64,000 nt of DNA from Chrysophaeum taylorii (lineage: Eukaryota; Sar; Pelagophyceae; Pelagomonadales; Pelagomonadaceae), in contig JAQMWT010000158.1 in NCBI GenBank assembly GCA_029834535.1, positions 1 through 64,000 of the forward strand. The letters are read 5' to 3'. A program made the position numbers and the translations under genes. Of this stretch, positions 58,230 through 64,000 are shown in pieces. Below the pieces are notes generated by a model. It made no database searches. It saw nothing but the letters and a program-made list of their open reading frames with translations, and was not told where the DNA came from. The first letter of the stretch is position 1; each line of letters starts with the position of its first letter.

Positions 58230-59078
58230 ATGATGATGACTATCGTCGGGTTTGTCGTCGCCGTCGGCGCCGGCCTCGCGCTCGCCGCCTTGGGGACCCA
58301 CTGCTTTCGGATGACCGCGCGCCACGGCCTCGTGAACGCTCTGGCAAAGAGCGCGGCGCGCAAGGGATCGTGGACGGCGTCGTCGTACCACTTTGTGGCG
58401 ATGGTCTCGGCCGGGTTGCTCATGCGAAACAAAAACATTTCGCTCATGGAGCGCGGGCGACGGTTGCGGAACATTTACGGCCGCTACGTTCGCAGGACAG
58501 GCGAGCGCCACGACGATGCGAGGAAGCGCGAGCTTCGAGAGGCGGCGGCAAAGGCGAAGACGGTCTTGACCGAGTCGCGGCGCTTGGAGTATCACTGGCC
58601 ATCTCGCGACCGCGATGCGGATGTCCACGCCTTGCACAACGACGCGATGACGATGCTTCCACATCTGGAGACATTGTACGGGCTGAGTATGGACGCTGTT
58701 GAAGAACGGCGGGACAAACATCGCGCCGAGCACGGCGAGACGTCGTGCTTCATGGACATAGTCGCTAAAGACACGGGCGCCTTTGTGGGCTCCTGCGGCT
58801 TTCGGTCGTTTGTTGACGGTGGGATCGCAGAATGGGGGATTATCGTCTCCAAGCCGTGGCAGCGGAAAGGCGTGTGTTGCGAGGCCTTCGACGCGACCGC
58901 GCTCTACGCGTACGCCGTCCTCGGCAGCCTCGAGCTCAAAGCTTCTACGCTTGAAGCGAACGAGCCCATGCGCGCCTTCCTCACTAAGAGGGGCCTTGAA
59001 CACACGGGACGATTCGTCGACGAAGGCCGCGAATGGCTTGAGTACACCATGAAATTGAGCCGGCCGCCCGCGTTGTAG
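58230..59078 (+). CDS. Membrane-anchored GNAT acetyltransferase (RimJ-like)
   Basis: 282 residues from ATG 58230. One N-terminal membrane helix (MMMTIVGFVVAVGAGLALAALG), a basic helical segment, then a GNAT fold: WGIIVSKPWQRKGVCCEAFDATALYAY holds the acetyl-CoA loop (Q/R-x-x-G-x-C), followed by LELKASTLEANEPMRAFLTKRGLEHTGRF. Such enzymes acetylate protein N-termini or small amines; the substrate is unknown. An upstream in-frame ATG (58176) would overlap the GT8 exon, so I take 58230. Confidence 0.8.
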   Translation: MMMTIVGFVVAVGAGLALAALGTHCFRMTARHGLVNALAKSAARKGSWTASSYHFVAMVSAGLLMRNKNISLMERGRRLRNIYGRYVRRTGERHDDARKRELREAAAKAKTVLTESRRLEYHWPSRDRDADVHALHNDAMTMLPHLETLYGLSMDAVEERRDKHRAEHGETSCFMDIVAKDTGAFVGSCGFRSFVDGGIAEWGIIVSKPWQRKGVCCEAFDATALYAYAVLGSLELKASTLEANEPMRAFLTKRGLEHTGRFVDEGREWLEYTMKLSRPPAL

Positions 59079-59638
59079 GCGCGTGCTCGACACTCCCTCC
59101 TGACTCCTTCCTCCTCGACAAGTCCTCCGGGACCAGAGGAAACGCCGCCGATTTCAACTACTATGACGGAACAGGTAATAAGATATCTTTTTTTTGGGGG
59201 TGCACGGATGGTGCCAACAATAGGGCGGGCGAGCGAGCGAGCGAATCGGGCCAGCGCGGTTGTAGGAGGCTACTTACTTACTTCAGGTACAGCTTGAGGA
59301 GGCAACTTATTAGGCGCAGCTTGGTGGGTCGCACCGCGGCGCATTGAATGTGCGGCCACGTTCGTAGCAGTGCGTTGAGGAGGAGGAGGAGGGGGAGGAG
59401 GAGGAGATTGAGGAGGATGTTGAGAGCCAATCAGTCTCGCGCCAAGAGAGCAAACAAACAAGGCTACCCGACGACAATCAGCAGCAACAAGCCGCGGTGC
59501 TTGGCTGCGTGCGTGACCACGGGGATGATGCATTGTATTGCATTGCATTGCATTGCACCGACGAAGACGACGACGAACAAGGTGGCCGGCCGCCTCTGGA
59601 GTAGTAAAACAGACGAAGAGTAGTCGTTTGTTCTCGGT
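59079..59638. other. Convergent intergenic region, low complexity
   Basis: A (GGA)n-like run at 59375-59412 and TTGCATTGCATTGCATTGCA at 59535-59556. No gene supported. Confidence 0.6.
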
Positions 59639-61369
59639 CTAAAGCGGCACGGCCATGGTCCAGTTGAGGTGGTTAAGGTCGAGCGCGGTGAGACAGACCT
59701 CCGGGAGCTCGGAATCGTCGCGGCCTTCTATCACAAACCCGATCGAGAGAATGAAGGTCTGGAACTCGCGGTAGATGGACTGGAGGCCTGAGCGCGCGAG
59801 GTAGCCAAAGGCGTGGACGTTGACGTCCATCTCGAGGAGCGATCGGTCGGCGGATCGCGTGAGCATTCCCGTCTTGGCTATGAGCGCGGGCTTGCCGTTG
59901 TAGCCTTTGGCAAAGTTGGGAATCGAGACTTCATCGATGTTGCGAATCTGCGCGAGGACCTTGAAGCGGCCGCGGTCTTTCGGCGAGAGCTGGGGTTCGT
60001 CGGGCGCGACGCGGCAATAGGTTTTGAGGAGCTTGAGCGCGTTGGCGCGTCGCTCGGGAATCTCCACGTCCCCGCCCGCCGCCAGAAGCTCGAGCTCCCT
60101 GCGCGTGCGCTCGGTGAGCTGCATGCAAATGAGGACTTGGTAGCCGTGGCCGTCGGCGTCGAGCTTGACGCGCAGCGGTCCCGTCTCGCTCGGGATCTGA
60201 GCGTTGACGACGAACAACGACGGCACGTCGGGGTCGGGCGACTTGACGGTGGGCAACGCAAAGGAGACGTGGTCCGACATTCGGTTCACGCGGGCGTCCG
60301 TGTCGAAGAGGTCGACGGAGACGACCTGGAAGAAGGCGTCCTCGGAGGGCGCTTTGCGCTTGCTCTTGGCGTAGCCGACTTGGCGGATCTTGAACGTAGA
60401 TCCGGGCGCGACCGACCACGTTCCAGGCGGCCCGCCTTGTTCGTCGAAGGCAACTTCGCGCAGACCCGTCGCGCCGGCGACAACCTTGCCCCCCGGGGCC
60501 CTGGCGGCGGCTTTGCCCGCGGCGGCGTGCGGCGACTTGGAGCGCCGGCCGAGCGCGTCGCCCGTCGACCGCCGGGGCGGCGCGTCCAAGGTCGGCAGTC
60601 TCGCGGGCGGCACGATGAGCGAGACGAGGGTCTCGGAAGCCGGCGGTGCCTGGTCGAAGCCGCGCACGACGAGGGCCGCGACGTAGGCGTTGACCAGGAG
60701 CACGACGGCGATCGAGGCCGCCCAGGTCGCGGCCGTCCACGCGACGAGCGCGCTCAAGTTCACGACGACGAGCGCCTTGGCGACTTCGCCCGAGGGGGCT
60801 CGAGTCGCCAACTCCTTGCCAACCTTGGACTGGCTATTGCGCCGACTCGCCTGCCGGTTGAGCTGGCGCGCGCCGCCCGGCCGAGCCGGCGGGTTCTTGG
60901 CCGGCCGCAGCAACATGGCCGCGGCCGACTGCGGCTTCGCCAGCACTTTTGGTGCCGCCGCCGCGACCCCGTTGGCCGTCGCCACCTCGCGGCTGCCGTC
61001 CACCTTGCGTCCGTCCTCCTCCTGGTACCCTCGACCCTGGCGACACCATTTCGACAACTTGTCCCGCCAAACCGCCAAATCTTGGGTCGTCTCCGCGCAC
61101 AACTTCCACCGCTGGCCCTGGATGTGCGTTATGATAAGCATGTGCCGCGTCGGGGCGTCGTCGCTCGCGTCCTCTACCGTCGACAGCACGGCTTCTGACC
61201 GAGGCAGGTGGAGCGACCCGCGAGGAGTCTTGTCGACGTTGTCGGCGTCGAAGTACATCAGCAGCCCTTCCGAGTTCAGCGCGAATTGCCGCGACACCCA
61301 CGGCGTCCGCGCGTGTCGGCCCATGCCGCCCCGCTTTTTGTAGAGCCGCCCCACGTGCTCGTACCCCAT
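59639..61369 (-). CDS. PH-domain plus EDR2_C (DUF1336) lipid-binding protein
   Basis: 576 residues. PH domain at 1-110 (GRLYKKRGG...TPWVSRQFALNSEGLLMYF...WKLCAETTQDLAVWRDKLSKW), then a basic linker, a hydrophobic segment (VVNLSALVAWTAATWAASIAVVLLVNAYVAALVV) that may be one or two membrane helices, and the EDR2 C-terminal domain: GTWSVAPGSTFKIRQVGYAKSKRKAPS, SLFVVNAQIPSE, and AFGYLARSGLQSIYREFQTFILSIGFVIEGRDDSELPEVCL. Plant EDR2 binds PI4P and dampens cell death; protist members are mostly uncharacterised. The ATG overlaps a CATG palindrome. Confidence 0.88.
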   Translation of the reverse strand: MGYEHVGRLYKKRGGMGRHARTPWVSRQFALNSEGLLMYFDADNVDKTPRGSLHLPRSEAVLSTVEDASDDAPTRHMLIITHIQGQRWKLCAETTQDLAVWRDKLSKWCRQGRGYQEEDGRKVDGSREVATANGVAAAAPKVLAKPQSAAAMLLRPAKNPPARPGGARQLNRQASRRNSQSKVGKELATRAPSGEVAKALVVVNLSALVAWTAATWAASIAVVLLVNAYVAALVVRGFDQAPPASETLVSLIVPPARLPTLDAPPRRSTGDALGRRSKSPHAAAGKAAARAPGGKVVAGATGLREVAFDEQGGPPGTWSVAPGSTFKIRQVGYAKSKRKAPSEDAFFQVVSVDLFDTDARVNRMSDHVSFALPTVKSPDPDVPSLFVVNAQIPSETGPLRVKLDADGHGYQVLICMQLTERTRRELELLAAGGDVEIPERRANALKLLKTYCRVAPDEPQLSPKDRGRFKVLAQIRNIDEVSIPNFAKGYNGKPALIAKTGMLTRSADRSLLEMDVNVHAFGYLARSGLQSIYREFQTFILSIGFVIEGRDDSELPEVCLTALDLNHLNWTMAVPL

Positions 61370-61956
61370 GCTTCCTTTCCCCTACCGCGACTCCGACGAC
61401 GACGTCCACGCCACCGTCACCCAGGATCCGTTGTTTTTACCAAGTAAGTGCACACACCCCGGGGGGGTTTTGGTGTCACGAATACTACTACAGTTCCGAA
61501 TACAGCTTGCTTGCTTTACTTTGCTTTCGAAACCCATGTCCGCATCCCGCACGTCTTTGAACGTCATCACCCCAACCCCTGAACAACGGTCTGAACAACG
61601 GTGTATCCACTTCCGCCTCCTAATAAGCATCCCTCACGTTTCCGCGCGCAGCAACCCACAAAAGCCCCACCCTCGTTCGCACCCCCCCCCTCTCAGCAGC
61701 AGTCGACCTTATAAAAAGAACTCCCACGCCCGCCCGTTTTCGTAGGAAATACGAGCGCATTCATGAGATGAGCTCGCGTGCTCCCATTCCTCCCGCGTGC
61801 CCCCTTCATTCATTCCCTTCTAATCACCGTTTTTCGTAGGAAATAATGCGAGGTCGAGCATGTTCATGATGAAATTGAGCTCGCTTGCTCTCATTCCTCC
61901 CGCGTATCCTTCATTCATTCATTCATGCATCCATTCATTCTTTCCTTTACTCTCGC
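61370..61956. other. Intergenic region with imperfect direct repeat
   Basis: 61737-61815 and 61834-61920 are two imperfect copies of a block: TTTCGTAGGAAATA, then GAGCTCGC, then CATTCCTCCCGCGT, then CCTTCATTCATTC. A frame starting at 61368 reads a few plausible residues and meets GTAAGT, but nothing supports a gene. Confidence 0.6.
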
Positions 61957-64000
61957 TCACCAGTCGTCGAAACAGCGCGAGCGGGTCTTTCGGGGATAAG
62001 CCGACGTCGTCGTGCTCGCGCGTCGCGCGGGGGGTCTTACAGAAGAGTCCTGTTCGACGGACATCGAGAGGCTGGCGGGCGACGAACTTTGCTTGGTGGC
62101 GGCGGCGGCAAGCGAAGATAGGCGTCCATCGGGCGACCGCAGGCTTTGCGGCGTCGCGGCGTCGCACCCGGATCGCGGGTGCTGGTCTTCGAGGTCTGCG
62201 GCGTCGTTGTTGTCGTCGTGGACGTCGCTCCAATCTCGGTATAACGCGGCAATGTACGAGCGAGAGCGGGGGAGGAGATAGGGATCAAAGGGAAAGAAGA
62301 ACTCCTTGTCGAGGGGGGCGCGGTCGTCGTCGCTCGGGGCTTTTCGAGCGACGCTCGGCTTATGAGCAGCAACAGCAGCAGCAGCAGCAGCAGCAGCACC
62401 GTTGGAGGAGCCGTTGTCCGTCGTGGAAAGATGCGAGAGGGCGCGGAGAGCCAAGAGAAAGTCGGAGGAGAACAAACCCTGGACGCGCTCGCAGACATCG
62501 CAGAACTCTGCGAGGATTCTCGGGTCGCAGCGCCTGAGACCGTCGCCGTTGCCCACCGCGAGGAGGTTTTCCCAGCGCGCGGCGTCGGCCAACGATTCTC
62601 CGCGCTGCTCTGAGGACCGAGACGAGAGGAGCTCGTCGCCGCGGAAGCACACGACATAAAGTAGCGCCTGGAAGAGCGCGTAGAACACGGGCGGGTTGCT
62701 CTCCTTGGGGTCGATAACCGAGGCGGCCGCCGACGACGCGAGCGACGAGTCGACCGCCGCCGCCGCCGCCGCCTTGAGCGAGTGGGGCGAGGTGGGGAGC
62801 GACACGGCCATGGGCTGGCCGTCGAGCGAGCGGGGCGAGGCCGACGGAGAGGCACCCCAGTTGGCGCCGGCGCCAGCGCCGACGCCGGCGCCGGCGCCCC
62901 CCCAAATGGCGGCGGCATGGTCCTCGGCCGAGCGAAAGAGTTGCTCGGTGCACCACGCGGCGAGGTCAGCGTCGACCGACTTGGCCCGACACACGAAGCT
63001 CGCGAGGTAGGCGACAGCGCCGAGCCGAGACACGTGGGGTGCCGAGTCGTCCGCGACGACGTTCGAGAGCCGCGACGCGAAGCGAGCCGACCGCTCGGCG
63101 CTCGACGCGCAGACAAAAAACACAAAGAACTGCACAAACTTAGACTCGTGCGTGTTCAAGATCGCCGACTCAAACACGTTGAGCGTCACCGCGACAAAAG
63201 CGTCCTTCGCGCGCGCGTCGGCGTTCGGCGCGACGCGCGCGGCGACGTACGCCATAACGAGGCACATAACACCGTCGAGCTTACCGGCCGATGAATCATC
63301 GTCCTCCCCCTCTTGGGCCATCATCTCCTCCCCGGGTGGCGAGACACTCTTCGGGTTCGAGCCCTCCATTTCGAGTTGGAATACGTCGTCGTCGCCGCCG
63401 CGCCGACCTTCGCTCGAATTCGGCTGCTCGGGTCGCTTCTTGGGCGACTGCCCCCGCCAGAGGTCGGAGATATCGACCTCGACGTCGAGCGCGAGAGCCC
63501 GTTCGACGACGAGCTGCAACACAAAGGCCTCGAGGAGGGCGTGTCTCTCGCCGAGGGCGAGCAGGACTCGAGCGTATCGCGCGTGATGCTTGCCGGGCGC
63601 GCCGCTCCACGGATAATTTCTTCGGGCGGCGACAAGCAGCTCGCTCATGCCGAGCGGGCACAGCTCGATGAGCGCGAAGAGACCCTTGATGACAGGATTC
63701 GTTGCGTCGCACGTCGCCCCCACCCGAAGCAACGTCCCAAAAGCCTTGCCCACGAGCGTCGCGCGGCTCGCGACCACAGACGCGAGCGCCGCCGCCAGGC
63801 CCTCGACCACCACTGGCGTCGTCGACTGGCACGCAAACAGCGCCTCCACCAACGACGCGTGCCCCGTCGCGACGCGCTGCCCGAGCCGAGCGATCGCGAA
63901 CATCAGGGCTCCCTTCATCGCCACCTCTTCCGCCTCGAGCCCCACGTCCCCCGCGCGCACCTGGGCGACCAGCCCCTCGTACTCGTTGCATCGCTTACGA
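61957..64000 (-). CDS. RRN3: RNA polymerase I initiation factor RRN3/TIF-IA, N-terminus beyond window
   Basis: The frame is open from the right window edge to 61957, at least 680 residues; the true start lies beyond 64000. RRN3 hallmarks are present: LNTHESKFVQFFVFFVCASS...FASRLSNVV, then GAVAYLASFVCRAKSVDADLAAWC (HEAT-like core), and FFPFDPYLLPRSRSYIAALYRDWSDV at the C-terminal side. RRN3 bridges RNA polymerase I to the rDNA promoter. Long low-complexity inserts occur: an acidic stretch, a Gly/Ala run (GGAGAGVGAGAGANWG) and a poly-Ala encoded by a CAG-type repeat at about 62360-62400. Confidence 0.88.
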   Translation of the reverse strand, partial: RKRCNEYEGLVAQVRAGDVGLEAEEVAMKGALMFAIARLGQRVATGHASLVEALFACQSTTPVVVEGLAAALASVVASRATLVGKAFGTLLRVGATCDATNPVIKGLFALIELCPLGMSELLVAARRNYPWSGAPGKHHARYARVLLALGERHALLEAFVLQLVVERALALDVEVDISDLWRGQSPKKRPEQPNSSEGRRGGDDDVFQLEMEGSNPKSVSPPGEEMMAQEGEDDDSSAGKLDGVMCLVMAYVAARVAPNADARAKDAFVAVTLNVFESAILNTHESKFVQFFVFFVCASSAERSARFASRLSNVVADDSAPHVSRLGAVAYLASFVCRAKSVDADLAAWCTEQLFRSAEDHAAAIWGGAGAGVGAGAGANWGASPSASPRSLDGQPMAVSLPTSPHSLKAAAAAAVDSSLASSAAASVIDPKESNPPVFYALFQALLYVVCFRGDELLSSRSSEQRGESLADAARWENLLAVGNGDGLRRCDPRILAEFCDVCERVQGLFSSDFLLALRALSHLSTTDNGSSNGAAAAAAAAVAAHKPSVARKAPSDDDRAPLDKEFFFPFDPYLLPRSRSYIAALYRDWSDVHDDNNDAADLEDQHPRSGCDAATPQSLRSPDGRLSSLAAAATKQSSSPASLSMSVEQDSSVRPPARRASTTTSAYPRKTRSRCFDDW

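Noticed and set aside
59813-61198. 461-codon plus-strand frame opposite the EDR2 gene
   Set aside because: Antisense shadow without any domain.
61368-61460. Possible plus-strand first exon (MLPFPYRDSDDDVHATV...) ending at a GTAAGT
   Set aside because: It overlaps the start of the EDR2 gene and no second exon could be found.

Overview
This looks like nuclear DNA of a flagellated, photosynthetic protist with a complex (secondary) plastid, most likely an ochrophyte-type or haptophyte-type alga. The evidence is a radial-spoke head protein (a motile 9+2 flagellum), a thylakoid-lumen FKBP isomerase whose N-terminus reads as ER signal, then transit region, then twin-arginine lumen signal, very GC-rich host genes, and GT-AG introns of only about 40-70 nt. 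The lineage is inference; no rRNA or organelle marker is present.

Host genes sit in three compact islands. Island 1 (9.4-17.3 kb): Elongin C, proteasome lid subunit Rpn12, NVL/Rix7 AAA ATPase, and a Dispatched-like RND transporter. An isolated amino-acid permease lies at 33.6-35.0 kb. Island 2 (48.8-64 kb): radial spoke protein 4/6, quiescin sulfhydryl oxidase, ankyrin-repeat protein, lumenal FKBP, TBC RabGAP, an unassigned protein, NUDT15-like Nudix hydrolase, glycogenin-like GT8, GNAT acetyltransferase, PH-EDR2 protein, and RRN3 (cut by the window edge). Neighbours are extremely tight: stop codons 1 bp apart (Elongin C/Rpn12) and start codons 25 bp apart (GT8/GNAT).

Between the islands are mobile elements. 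1-5.1 kb: rearranged, old relatives of a copia-type element. 5.6-9.4 kb: three tandem copies of a Helitron-helicase-derived unit, with a fourth copy at 32.7-33.5 kb. 18.1-18.8 kb: an hAT transposase remnant. 35.5-46.7 kb: an 11.2-kb Ty1/copia element with LTRs, a 5-bp target duplication, a copia-style half-tRNA primer site, and a cytosine-C5 DNA methyltransferase domain inside its polyprotein. It is nested in a minus-strand LINE reverse transcriptase.

The most unusual block is 20.3-32.7 kb. It holds a four-exon gene with a candidate 2-oxoglutarate/Fe(II) dioxygenase motif set, a 909-bp tandem amplification of a PWWP-like reading frame, a PWWP-like plus DNMT3-like methyltransferase (broken), a nuclear-looking protein with SUMO-interaction-like motifs and a Cys pair, and at the right edge a tyrosine-recombinase-like gene transcribed inward. 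I propose, as inference, that this is one large mobile unit carrying a DNA-methylation cargo. With the copia methyltransferase, the window contains two unrelated elements that each carry a cytosine methyltransferase domain.
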